A stretch of 64,000 nucleotides of DNA from Natronorubrum thiooxidans. Its GTDB lineage: Archaea; Halobacteriota; Halobacteria; Halobacteriales; Natrialbaceae. The position numbers were made by a program, and so were the translations under genes. Numbering within the stretch: position 1 is the first letter of the stretch; each line of letters starts with the position of its first letter. The stretch is from assembly GCF_900156475.1 (NCBI RefSeq), contig NZ_FTNR01000011.1:80787-144786 (forward strand), read 5' to 3'. This document shows positions 8,306-16,905 of this stretch, one piece after another. The notes under the pieces are model-generated. The model worked only from the letters and a program-made list of their open reading frames with translations. It had not been told where the DNA came from and did not search any database.

Positions 8306-8458
8306 GAAAGGGGCTGGCGCGGTCGGGGACGGCGGGCGACGTCCTCGCGAACGTAGTGAGCGAGGGATCAGCGAGACGCTTTGCGTCTCGCGGAGTAAGC
8401 ACCGCAACGCAGTGAGGAGCGCAGCGAGCCCCCCGACTCGAGCGCGCCAGGGGCTTTC
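8306..8458. repeat. Structured, MITE-like intergenic element with inverted ends
   Basis: The left end GAAAGGGGCTGGCGCG (8306-8321) and the right end CGCGCCAGGGGCTTTC (8443-8458) form an inverted repeat matching at 13 of 16 positions; the three central bases are GGG against CCC. Inside are a perfect 9-bp stem with a 3-nt loop (GCGAGACGC / GCGTCTCGC, 8371-8391) and a 6-bp stem CCTCGC / GCGAGG (8343-8365), plus GAGCGCAGCGAGC-like motifs. It has no ORF. The motif set resembles short GC-rich repeats dispersed between haloarchaeal genes. Whether it is mobile is not shown here: I see no clear target duplication. Confidence 0.5.
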
Positions 8459-8505
8459 TAAGGAGTGACAGCCAGATCGAGCAGCACACCCCGCCCGAGG
8501 AAAAC

Positions 8506-8766
8506 TTACTCGTCGACCTCGAGTTCGCTCACATCTAACTCGCCCTCGAGATATTCCCGTCCAGTTTCCGTAAGCTCATAGAGCCCAGTATCGACTGCGA
8601 CCAACAATCCTGCCTCAGAAAGTGTCCGACACCGCTTGCTCACGTACTGACGATCGTACTCGATATTCGCTGCGAGTACTCTCGGGGAGACGAGGATCGG
8701 ATGGTCGTCAAAAAAGAGCATGATCTCGTAATCGACAGGAGCCATCCAGGGAACCCGCTCTACCAT
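8506..8766 (-). CDS. Small winged-helix protein (phiH1-repressor-like)
   Basis: 86 residues. It starts VPWMAPVDYEIMLFFDDHPI, then PRVLAANIEYDRQYVSKRCRTLSEAGLL and ends with the wing VDTGLYELTETGREYLEGELD. That arrangement is the haloarchaeal small winged-helix family related to the phage phiH1 repressor, usually found singly in accessory regions. ATG 8766 or the Met at codon 8 could start it. It probably binds DNA; its target is unknown. It is divergent to the coiled-coil gene pair at 9000-10338, so it could regulate that pair; this is inferred from position. Confidence 0.78.
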   Translation of the reverse strand: MVERVPWMAPVDYEIMLFFDDHPILVSPRVLAANIEYDRQYVSKRCRTLSEAGLLVAVDTGLYELTETGREYLEGELDVSELEVDE

Positions 8767-8869
8767 CTATTCGCGATATCCCGCTAGCAAAACGGAAAAA
8801 TCAGTACTATCCACTGGAAGTCGAACCACTTACGTAGATTTGATAAAACCACGCTCGTAGTCAAGATTT

Positions 8870-8941
8870 ATGTCAGAGGAGTACATTGTCGCGATTACGG
8901 AAGCTACACGTGGCTCTCTCGGTTACAGAGTCGCAGAATAG
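8870..8941 (+). CDS. Possible 23-residue small ORF or truncated gene start
   Basis: An ATG at 8870-8872 opens MSEEYIVAITEATRGSLG and stops at TAG 8939-8941. A TATA-like TTGATAAAAC lies at 8840-8849, about 25 bp before the ATG, the leaderless spacing usual here. This may be a microprotein, or the promoter and first codons of a gene whose remainder was lost. No family is recognisable. Confidence 0.25.
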   Translation: MSEEYIVAITEATRGSLGYRVAE

Positions 8942-8999
8942 CGGACCGGTGTTAGCGGCACCGACCCGCACCAGCTCCCGTAACCACACTACGGAAGCC

Positions 9000-9380
9000 A
9001 TGTCAAACGACGATTCACGGGATAGTAAAACTCCCGACCGACACGCACAGCCGACGACGAACTACCGACCGCTCCTCGAGACCCTCGACACCCACACAAC
9101 AACCCTCCTCGAGACGGTCACCACCGACGACACACTCGAGCCGGACACCCGTCGAACAGCGAAACGCCACTGCCGCGAGCTCCGGGCAGAACTCGAGTAC
9201 CTGCGACGCCACCTCCCCGAGGCGGACGAGTGGAGCGCCCCATCACGAACAGGCGCGAGCACGGTGATCACGGGGCCCTTCGAGGCGGAGTTCGAAGCGC
9301 TGCGGCGACAGAACGCCGAAGCAACCACACAGACCAACCGCTCACCAGCCACTGAAGACGAGGGTGAGACCGATGAGTGA
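9000..9380 (+). CDS. Acidic helical protein of unknown function, first of a coupled pair
   Basis: 126 residues from ATG 9000 (MSNDDSRDSKTPDRHAQ). The frame is open further upstream only from non-ATG codons, so this start is preferred. It is rich in Asp, Glu, Thr and Arg with helical stretches (RRTAKRHCRELRAELEYLRRHLPEAD), and one cysteine. It overlaps the next gene by 8 bp (ATGAGTGA), so the two are probably translated together. I do not recognise the family; pairs like this occur in haloarchaeal plasmids and integrated elements. Confidence 0.6.
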   Translation: MSNDDSRDSKTPDRHAQPTTNYRPLLETLDTHTTTLLETVTTDDTLEPDTRRTAKRHCRELRAELEYLRRHLPEADEWSAPSRTGASTVITGPFEAEFEALRRQNAEATTQTNRSPATEDEGETDE

Positions 9381-10338
9381 GTCGATAGTCGAGTCACTCG
9401 AGGATCACTGCGACGACCGAACGGAGGACGCTCCGCTTCTCGAGACGATCGTCGACGAACTCCGCACGCTTCGAGCCGATAACGACCGTCTGAAAAACCG
9501 CGTCGCGGATCTCGAGAACACTGTCGACACCCTCGAGTCCCAACTCACCGACCTCGAATCTCAGACCGACGACCTCGAGTCCAAAACCAACACCCTCGAG
9601 TCCACGACAACCGACCTCGAGACCCGAGTCGACACGACTGAAACCGACCTCGAGCGCCTCGACGCACTCACAGATGCAACCCGAAACCGAACGGGAGCCA
9701 CCAAAGCCCGCCTCGAGGAACTCCAGGCACGCGAACTCGAGAAGGGAGCCCACCTCCGCGCCGAGCACGTCGACGAACACGAGATCGACGTCCCCGACGG
9801 CAGACTCGAGAAACTCACCAAAGACGACGGCAACGCCTACTATCGCCTGCCCAATCAAGACGACCCGCTCGACCGAAACCACAACACTACGCTTGCCCAC
9901 GGCGACCTGCTCCCGATCCAGCAACTCGCCCGCATGGACGAGGACATGCGCCGGTCGACCACGAACGCCCTCCCGACACGACTCGCCGCGAAACTCTGGC
10001 AAGCCCGCACCGACTCGAGTGTCGGCGACGATCCCTGGAAGACGGGCTGTCAGTCCATCCAAGAGTACGTCACCGCGAGCGACCTGAAACACTGGATCCG
10101 CCGCCAGGAACCCGGCACGAGCGACACCTACGCCAAAAAGCTCGTCTCGAGGACGATCGACGCGATTCTCGACCTCTCGAAAAACCGACTCGCAGTCCGC
10201 AAACGGACCGAACGAAAGAACGGCCTCGAGTACACCGAACGCCGACTCGTCCTCCCCGCGGATGCCGAGGTTCCGGGCGAGACCGACCGCTCGAGTCAAT
10301 CCGCCGAGCCACCGGAGACAGTTGACGTCCGCGGGTGA
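9373..10338 (+). CDS. Long coiled-coil protein with conserved C-terminal domain, accessory
   Basis: About 321 residues from ATG 9373, preceded by a purine-rich GAGGGTGA that can act as a ribosome binding site. Residues about 25-115 are a coiled coil with a near-repeat of DLESxxxxLES units (LENTVDTLESQLTDLES, and so on). The C-terminal half is a mixed domain with YYRLPNQDDP, LPIQQLARMDEDM, RLAAKLWQAR and a basic segment (SKNRLAVRKRTERKNG), ending acidic. This build occurs in haloarchaeal plasmid or provirus-type regions and might bind DNA. The function is unknown. The high CTCGAG content comes from Leu-Glu codons plus the general local bias. Confidence 0.7.
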   Translation: MSESIVESLEDHCDDRTEDAPLLETIVDELRTLRADNDRLKNRVADLENTVDTLESQLTDLESQTDDLESKTNTLESTTTDLETRVDTTETDLERLDALTDATRNRTGATKARLEELQARELEKGAHLRAEHVDEHEIDVPDGRLEKLTKDDGNAYYRLPNQDDPLDRNHNTTLAHGDLLPIQQLARMDEDMRRSTTNALPTRLAAKLWQARTDSSVGDDPWKTGCQSIQEYVTASDLKHWIRRQEPGTSDTYAKKLVSRTIDAILDLSKNRLAVRKRTERKNGLEYTERRLVLPADAEVPGETDRSSQSAEPPETVDVRG

Positions 10339-11127
10339 CTGTGGACAGCCTCTAGTAACCCTCCCTCGAGAGAGCACCTCCCCTCAGGACGACACCCCCT
10401 CGACACGACGAACGCGGTTGGCTAGTGGGTTCGGTAGTCGTCGGTCTCCCTCCTCGAGCAGTCTCGGCAGTCGCCTCGAAAGACGCCCGCGAGTGGCTGT
10501 CCGAAGACGACGACTGTCCACGGGCTGTCTCGAGCAGTGTTTGCACCGCGCTCGAGAACAGAATCTCGAGAGCGGGACGTGGCCGCGAGCAGCCCGCCAC
10601 CGAACTCTCCGGCTCTTGGGTTTACCACGTACCGCTCGAGCGGCCCTCGAGACTGACGAACATACCTCGAGCGCGCTCGCAGTGGTGAAGCGAGCAGCGG
10701 AGTCGCGGTAACAGCGATGCGGTCATCGTCCGCCGTCACGGGGCGCATTCGACGCGCTCGAGCGAAACGACGAGTACGTCTGTACATGACCAACGGCGTT
10801 GCCGCCTCGTTTACGGGACCGCTCTTGCGAGCGTGCGGAGTTCAGCGAAGGTGCTGCCAGTGATCCACGCGATTATCGCCGATGCCTCGAAGCGCTCACG
10901 AACCCGCGGCCACGCCGCCTGCGTCGCCCTCGTTTCGCCTCGAGGCGGACGCCGCTCTCATGACACGCGGGACACAGACGGCTGCTACTGCGGTGAGTCG
11001 CTGTGAGTGTCCCTGCTGAGCGGTTTCGGCGTCGAACGAGCGCCGCTCCTGAGCGGGTCCGAAGACGACGGATATCCCCGAGACTATAAAACAGAACGAC
11101 TTTATTGTAATCGAGACATAATCGATT
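10339..11127. other. 789-bp gene-free stretch, CTCGAG-rich
   Basis: Open frames here (for example 10422-10793 on the minus strand) have no recognisable family and an atypical Arg-rich composition, so I see no gene. Nine CTCGAG hexamers fall between 10365 and 10762. A fragment near 10920-10990 could derive from an old coding sequence (minus-strand LCPACHESG), but too little remains. The last 50 bp hold the promoter of the next gene. Confidence 0.5.
11084..11091 (+). promoter_or_regulatory. TATA box of the secreted protein gene at 11128
   Basis: CTATAAAA lies 37-44 bp before the ATG in otherwise GC-rich DNA. The expected transcription start is about 11110-11117, giving a very short leader. Confidence 0.6.
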
Positions 11128-12270
11128 ATGTCAACTCGCGTCACTGGTGTTGCAATCACCACCCTCCTCCTTCTCGGGGTTGTCTCCACTGGATTGGTCG
11201 TGACCGCGGATTCCACGTACGAACTAACAGCGACCGATGCAGTCGAGACACCGGAGACGTCGATCGACATCCGAGGCAGTGAGTACGCTGTTGATCATAT
11301 CGCTGTCATCGAACCGGGCGACTCGATTACCGTGAACGTCGTCTCGGATTCGAACTATTTCCTGTATCTCTATAACGAGGACGGACACTCGGAGTACGGA
11401 GAGTATCATAGCGACAGTGTACGGAGCCTCGAGATCGGAACCACGGACGATGAGCTCGACACGAACAATCTCACTGCAGGGACTTACATGCTGTCGCTTG
11501 AACCGAATAGCGAACGCGAAGCGGTTGTTCCGGTTGTCGTTCAAGGGTACGATCTTTCGCTCGAGTATCAGCAGCCGGCAACGGTCGATAGCGAACTCGA
11601 GATCACTGCAACGGTCGAACCGAAGGACGGCCTCGACAGGCCTGACGCTGTTGAGGTGGCGATCTGGGATGGCGATGACGTGACGGAACTCACACTTGAT
11701 CACGTTGGTGGTGTGGACTACGAAAAAACGGTGCCGGCCTCAGCGCTTGGTGTCGGTGAGTATAGCGTCTACGGCGCGATCATGGGCGAGGATGAAGTCG
11801 AGGGCTATCCAACTGCTCTTGCTGTTGCGGAGGGCGAATCGATAGCTATCGTTGAAAACGACGATGACTCCGATACGAGTGGCGGGTCGGATCAAGCGAG
11901 CGACGATGATGGGACGGTCACTGACGATGAAGCCGACGGGACGAGCGATGACGATGGGACGGACACTGACGATGAGGCCGACGAGACGAGCGATGACGGC
12001 ACCGAAGCGGACCTCGATACCAACGGAGAGGAGACCGAAGACGATGGTGATGACGGGTCTGCTGGCGACGGTGACGACGCTACCGAACACACTGACGACG
12101 CTGCTAGCAATGAATCAACGGCTGATGAGAGTTCAGTGTTGCAACCGACTGCGGATGAACAACCGGATGAGTCATCCGATGATGACGAACTCGGAATCGG
12201 TGGAACCGCAGTACTCGCGATCGCTCTGGTAGTGCTGGCTCTTGGACACCGAGCTCGAAACGACGCGTAG
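11128..12270 (+). CDS. Secreted, membrane-anchored acidic surface protein
   Basis: 380 residues. A signal peptide (TTLLLLGVVSTGLVVTA) is followed by an extracellular part of about 240 residues with beta-rich segments (GDSITVNVVSDSNYFLYLY, LTAGTYMLSLEPNS). Then comes a long Asp/Ser/Thr-rich spacer with repeated DDDGTxTDDEADxTSDD units (about residues 245-340), and a C-terminal membrane helix (GIGGTAVLAIALVVLAL) with a short basic tail. The layout is that of cell-surface anchored haloarchaeal proteins, but the PGF motif for archaeosortase cleavage is missing. It sits 102 bp before another surface protein in the same direction; the two are probably functionally linked. Confidence 0.82.
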   Translation: MSTRVTGVAITTLLLLGVVSTGLVVTADSTYELTATDAVETPETSIDIRGSEYAVDHIAVIEPGDSITVNVVSDSNYFLYLYNEDGHSEYGEYHSDSVRSLEIGTTDDELDTNNLTAGTYMLSLEPNSEREAVVPVVVQGYDLSLEYQQPATVDSELEITATVEPKDGLDRPDAVEVAIWDGDDVTELTLDHVGGVDYEKTVPASALGVGEYSVYGAIMGEDEVEGYPTALAVAEGESIAIVENDDDSDTSGGSDQASDDDGTVTDDEADGTSDDDGTDTDDEADETSDDGTEADLDTNGEETEDDGDDGSAGDGDDATEHTDDAASNESTADESSVLQPTADEQPDESSDDDELGIGGTAVLAIALVVLALGHRARNDA

Positions 12271-12372
12271 AGACGCCGTTTATCGCTCTCGAAAAAACGG
12301 GCACCCCAACGCGAACCGGTATCAGTACATCACTCGCAACTATTAGGTTGCTTGACTTAGACGAACTAATAT

Positions 12373-14124
12373 ATGAAGCGACATGAAGAACTCGTTACTG
12401 TGACATTCCTTGTCACAATCATGCTCCTCGCTCCGATTGCCGGAGTCGTCGGGACTGCTGGCGCGACAAATACCTCGGGCCAGCAGGCTGACGATCCCGA
12501 GAATTACATCGAACTCAACGATGATGTTTCCGTCTGGAAACAGGCTGCACTTCCGTTCCGGACGGCCACTGAAACGGACACGACCATCACTGAACTCCCC
12601 GGACTTTCAGTCCAGACAACGGGAGAGGGAGACAGCCCGCTAAACCGTGAGTCACTTTCAGTTTACAAGACTGGTGACACCGTTGGCTTCTCCTACGATC
12701 ATTCGAACGCCGATACAGCCCAGTTCTCCGAGGCACAGGTCCTCATCGGACATCTCGATGAGAACGTCACCGAAGACGACGTCGACATGGATTCGTTCCC
12801 AACAACCGGTGACGAACTACTGACCGAACTGGCACAGAATAACCTCGAGGACCTCAACAATAACGTGTCGTTCGAACTGGAATCGGTCGATGACGTCACC
12901 GCCGAAGATTTCGAATACACGCCAACGGACTCTGGCTTCTATACGTTTGTGATGGTGGAGGGTCAGGATAACCTCGACCTCGATGGCGACGATGTAACGA
13001 TTGACGAATCGGTTAGCGTCATCGGGATCGAACAGCTCGTCGCTCACGACAAGCCGTCCGAGGTCAGTGTTTCCGCCGGCGAACCCGGTGATGACGTCAC
13101 CTTTGATATCGAGACCACCCTCGGTGACGATGTCAACCACGCCGTTGTGCTGTACAATGCAGACGACTTCGATGACAGTTCGATGACGTTCAACGTCACC
13201 GATGAGTTGACCACTGATCTCTCGGTCGAGGACGTCATCATCGAACACTCGGTTGAGGAGGTCAACGGGGTGCAGAACCTCGAGGACGACGTTGAGTTCC
13301 TCGGCGAGTCGATCGAGAATCGAACGGCCAGCGGCTTCACGCAGTTCGGCGACATTATCACGTTCCTCGGCAACGACGCCGATTTCGAGACACCCGACAC
13401 CGAGGCGACTGGCGAGGATACGATTGATGCATCGTCGACCGCGACCGTGGCCGGCGAGAACGCCACACTCGTTGTCGAAACTCACGGAAACTGGTCCGAA
13501 GGCGACTACCGTTGGATCCACGTCGCGATGGGATCCTCGAGCGATCAAATTCAGGCTGCAACGGGGCTCGAGACAATCGAGAAAGACGATCCTCCCGGTG
13601 GTGGCGGTGGCGGTGGCGGCATCGTTATGCCTCCGGGTGATGACGATGACGAACCGGAACTGCCAGCACCGACTGCAGTGATATCGATCGATCCTGATCC
13701 AGCAACGGTCGGTGAAGAGGTTACGTTCTCTGGTGCAGACTCAACCGATGACGAACGCAACATCATCTCCTACGACTGGACGATCGATGGCGACAGTTTA
13801 GAAGGTGAGACGATCACGAAGACGTTCAAAGAGCCGGGAACGTACGATGTTGAACTTACTGTGACGAACGACTTCGCACAGTCGGATACCGAAACAACGA
13901 AGCTGACCGTGAAGAAGGGTCACAAGCCGGATGACGATGACGATGATGGACCTGCCACTGATGACGATGGAGGCGTTGACGACGGCGACACCGATGCGGA
14001 TGATGGTGAGCCAGCCGATGATGGTGATGATGAAGACGGTGACAGCATTCCTGGCTTCGGTCTGACTGCAACACTCGTTGCACTCCTCTCGATCGCACTG
14101 CTGGCACTTCGAAAACAGGAATAG
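12373..14124 (+). CDS. Surface protein with PKD domain and PGF-CTERM anchor
   Basis: 583 residues. An N-terminal signal peptide ends near VVGTAGA. The first 400 residues form an ectodomain typical of haloarchaeal surface proteins (YDHSNADTAQFSEAQ, ESVSVIG). A PPGGGGGGGG hinge follows, then a PKD/Ig-like domain (TAVISIDPDPATVGEEVTFS ... YDVELTVTN, about residues 433-515), an Asp-rich spacer, and the C-terminal tripartite signal: PGFG, hydrophobic helix, basic tail. PGF-CTERM proteins are processed by archaeosortase ArtA and lipid-anchored in the S-layer. It is downstream of and co-oriented with the acidic protein at 11128. Ligand unknown; adhesion or glycan binding through PKD is a guess. Confidence 0.88.
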   Translation: MKRHEELVTVTFLVTIMLLAPIAGVVGTAGATNTSGQQADDPENYIELNDDVSVWKQAALPFRTATETDTTITELPGLSVQTTGEGDSPLNRESLSVYKTGDTVGFSYDHSNADTAQFSEAQVLIGHLDENVTEDDVDMDSFPTTGDELLTELAQNNLEDLNNNVSFELESVDDVTAEDFEYTPTDSGFYTFVMVEGQDNLDLDGDDVTIDESVSVIGIEQLVAHDKPSEVSVSAGEPGDDVTFDIETTLGDDVNHAVVLYNADDFDDSSMTFNVTDELTTDLSVEDVIIEHSVEEVNGVQNLEDDVEFLGESIENRTASGFTQFGDIITFLGNDADFETPDTEATGEDTIDASSTATVAGENATLVVETHGNWSEGDYRWIHVAMGSSSDQIQAATGLETIEKDDPPGGGGGGGGIVMPPGDDDDEPELPAPTAVISIDPDPATVGEEVTFSGADSTDDERNIISYDWTIDGDSLEGETITKTFKEPGTYDVELTVTNDFAQSDTETTKLTVKKGHKPDDDDDDGPATDDDGGVDDGDTDADDGEPADDGDDEDGDSIPGFGLTATLVALLSIALLALRKQE

Positions 14125-14624
14125 CGACGCCGAATCGTTTTTTGCTATTCTATTTATTACTAGCAATACTGTATTATTTGGGTATTGTGTCCCGGCTATC
14201 AGATGCCGTGACTCTTTGAGGGAGTGTATGATTCGGATTTTAATAGAGGATGAACTGAGCGAAGGTCTGTCGAATATCGACGAACATGATTCGATCGCTT
14301 GATCTGCTTACGGCTCCACCCATAACCGAGACGTAGATGTAGTATCTACTTCTGACCAAACACAAGCTCGCTCCTCGAACAGGCGCTGTCTCCATCGGAG
14401 CGACACTGTGTGTATGGACGTCTACAGCGCACCGCATTGCTGTGAACACGCTACAGCGTGTACCTTGGGCGTCCTTTGTTTTGGGCTGTTGCTCGATAAC
14501 GCGTCCGAGGACGTTGCGCTCGGCTAACATGATCTGCGACCGGTGGCACTGCTCTCGGAGCGACAGCGAAAGAAATTGATGGTGGTTCGGTTCGGAAACC
14601 GCGCACAACGCGTGTCTGCGTTGT
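14125..14624. other. 500-bp intergenic region, no gene recognised
   Basis: The frames crossing this stretch lack family features. AT-rich patches near 14150-14175 and 14240 may hold the end of the surface-protein transcript. I see no tRNA, repeat or convincing small ORF. Confidence 0.4.
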
Positions 14625-15014
14625 TTAAATGACGCGGTTCTGCAGGTAGTCGAGGTGTTTTGCGTTGTAGACGATCTGCACCTCATCGGTCTCTGCGGAC
14701 CCGATGCAGGTCAGACGAACGTCCTTCTCCTCGACTTCCTCGTCCGAGAGGATCTGCTGCATGTCCATGTCGATCTCGCCCTCGTAGACGATCGCGGCAC
14801 AGTTTGCACAGGCACCTGCACGGCAGGAGAAGGGCCAGTCGTAGCCCTGGGCCTCGGCGGCCTCGAGGATGTATTCGCCTTCGGCGACGTCAAGGGAGCC
14901 GTAGTCCTCGCTGTCGAGGCCGGCGTCAGCAGCTTGCTCGAAGAGGTCGTCGTCGTCCATCTCCCAGCCCTGGTCGTCCAGTACTTCGTAGTTGAGGTAT
15001 TCTACCGTGGGCAT
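14625..15014 (-). CDS. Halophilic [2Fe-2S] ferredoxin
   Basis: 129 residues from ATG 15012-15014 ([17 protein letters not shown]). The cluster ligands read CRAGACANC plus a fourth cysteine in RLTCIGS, the plant-type pattern CX4CX2CXnC. An acidic insert near the N-terminus ([20 protein letters not shown]) is the well-known halophilic feature. This ferredoxin accepts electrons from pyruvate and 2-oxoglutarate:ferredoxin oxidoreductases in the cytoplasm. The frame stays open upstream to 15362, but those codons are not conserved in type and the family starts at MPTVEY. A TATA-like AGCTATAC (minus strand, about 15042-15049) is about 30 bp upstream. Confidence 0.95.
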   Translation of the reverse strand: MPTVEYLNYEVLDDQGWEMDDDDLFEQAADAGLDSEDYGSLDVAEGEYILEAAEAQGYDWPFSCRAGACANCAAIVYEGEIDMDMQQILSDEEVEEKDVRLTCIGSAETDEVQIVYNAKHLDYLQNRVI

Positions 15015-15385
15015 CAGTCTTTGGTTCGAGTCCCGTACTGGTATAGCTTGCTGTTCGATCCTAAATTGACTTTGAGTCAAAATGTGAATGTCTGGGTGAA
15101 AGAAAGTATCGTTTATCGACCAATAGGGTACAATTCGGCGAAGAAACCAGGGAATTGGAAAGAACATGCGGATACGCCGCCCCAGTTGACGCCTTTCGTA
15201 CGGATTTCGGTCTCCCACCGCTGATGGTCCCGCGTGGCTTGTCGCTGTGGCGAGTGAAATCGATTGTAGACCGACGGTGCGGGTGCTTGCGTTTCCCTCG
15301 ATTATCGATTCGGTTTGGTGTCTCGATGTCCCGGTGCAACCACGACCGTCCGACGAGACCACTGGTATATAACGACAACTCCCTT
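15015..15385. other. 371-bp intergenic region before the ferredoxin gene
   Basis: No gene is recognised. It contains the ferredoxin promoter. Overlapping open frames are low-complexity shadows. The end of the PiT gene lies at 15386. Confidence 0.4.
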
Positions 15386-16606
15386 TCAGAAGCCAAAGAT
15401 CGGCACGAATCGGAAGGTGAGGAAGGCACTGACCGTCGACAAGATTGGGACGACGTTTTGCATCAAGACGACACGGGCCGTCGTCGAGGGGTCGAAGAGG
15501 TCGGAGGCCTTCGGGATGTCTTGGGGTTCTTCCTCACCGATGCTGGGTGAGCGTTCGCCTTCCTCTTCGGCGGTCAAAGCACCGACGGAGACTCTGGTTT
15601 CTTCGCCGGCTTTGGCTTCCGCCAGCGTCGTCGTCCGGGTCGCTCGTCCCCAGCCCAGCCCGATGATGCTCATCGTTGCGATGACGACGAAACTCGCGGG
15701 AATGCCGATCCACGAGAGCCCGATAACGATCCCCGAACTGATGATTGCGACGACGATCGCCGCGGTCAGTGGGAGGTTCGTGATGTCGTTCCCGAGCGTA
15801 TCGAGTGTCCGACGGGCGATCGTGAAACAGCCGATCGTGACGGCCACAGAGCCGATCAGGATCAGGGGCACCATCTCGACGTCGCCGGTGCCGTAGATCG
15901 GAGCGATGGCGTTGGCAATGTTGCTTGTCCCCGACGAAAAGGCCATCAGACAGCCGATCCCGATGACGACGAGCGCACCCGAAATCTCGCGTCGATCGGC
16001 GTTCTCGCCGAACTGGAGTCGCGGAGCGAGACCCGAGCGGTCGATCGTGACCATCTCGCGTCCCTCTCGGTTGCCCTCGATGGCGACCCACGCGTTGATC
16101 CGCGGATAGAAATAGCGGCCGACGATGCCAGCCACCCAGAAGCCGATGATCGGGGCGACGATCCACCAGATAACGATCTCGCCCAGGATCGCGAGATTGA
16201 GTTCACCGGTCGCGAGTCCGAGTGCGGCGATCGCCCCCACAGCTGTCATCGAGGTCGAGGCGGGGACCCCGGCGTAGTTGCCCACGAACAGCGCGCCGCC
16301 GATGAAAAAGAGGACGGCGACGTTCGAACGCATCGTGAAGATGGCGGTGTCGGTGACGAGTTCGCCGCCGAGGGTTTCGACGACCTGCGGACCGATGGTG
16401 ATCGCGCCGAGGAAGAAAAAGATCGACATCAATGCTGCGGCCATCAGTTTCGTGATCACGTTGGCACCGACAGCCGGCCCGAACGCGGGTCCAGTTGTTG
16501 CGCCGCCGATATTATAGCCAACGAACACCGCAACGAGAAGCCCCACGATAAGCAGTACTTCTGTCACACCCGTACGCACATCCTCTGCCCCTAAAAACAC
16601 GCCCAT
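15386..16606 (-). CDS. PiT-family inorganic phosphate permease (copy 1)
   Basis: 406 residues, about 10 membrane segments. Two homologous halves are visible with the family's GxNIGG/GANxxxx signature ([22 protein letters not shown]) and, in the second half, [16 protein letters not shown] 60-70-residue hydrophilic loop lies between them ([16 protein letters not shown]). PiT proteins import phosphate with a cation (H+ or Na+). A closely related copy lies at 18449-19612 with a UspA gene, and a more distant one at 37744. Unlike many PiT genes it has no adjacent PhoU-type gene in the window. Confidence 0.9.
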   Translation of the reverse strand: MGVFLGAEDVRTGVTEVLLIVGLLVAVFVGYNIGGATTGPAFGPAVGANVITKLMAAALMSIFFFLGAITIGPQVVETLGGELVTDTAIFTMRSNVAVLFFIGGALFVGNYAGVPASTSMTAVGAIAALGLATGELNLAILGEIVIWWIVAPIIGFWVAGIVGRYFYPRINAWVAIEGNREGREMVTIDRSGLAPRLQFGENADRREISGALVVIGIGCLMAFSSGTSNIANAIAPIYGTGDVEMVPLILIGSVAVTIGCFTIARRTLDTLGNDITNLPLTAAIVVAIISSGIVIGLSWIGIPASFVVIATMSIIGLGWGRATRTTTLAEAKAGEETRVSVGALTAEEEGERSPSIGEEEPQDIPKASDLFDPSTTARVVLMQNVVPILSTVSAFLTFRFVPIFGF

Positions 16607-16905
16607 TTGCGGTTACGACTGCCGTCCGCGGACGGTCGGCCCGCCGCTCGAGTCACTCGCCGTCTCGCCGGGGTCGTCCCGGAGACGTGTCCGTCGGGCG
16701 AGGGCTCACGCGAGGGCTCGATCCTAAATGACTTCAACAGTCACACCTTGGATTACAGTATCATGTACTCCGACTGGACACTCGTCTCGAGGAACTGTCA
16801 GGGGCGACCCGGATCGTCACGCCAGTGTGCAGGAACGATCCCCGCCGATGAACGCTTAGGGACCGCCCGAACAGTACGATCCGCGCGTGCCGGTGGCGAT
16901 CATTC

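Noticed and set aside
9500..9640. Repeated CTCGAG-containing DNA in the coiled-coil gene, considered as tandem DNA repeats
   Set aside because: The periodicity follows the Leu-Glu heptad-like protein pattern and the units differ at most codons; it is coding coiled coil.
10262..10793. Overlapping ORFs on both strands in the gene-free area
   Set aside because: Low-complexity Arg/Ser-rich translations, no recognisable domain, no promoter or start context.
15020..15045. GGTTCGAGTCC, similar to a tRNA T-loop
   Set aside because: The flanking bases cannot form the 5-bp T-stem and no acceptor or anticodon arms pair around it.
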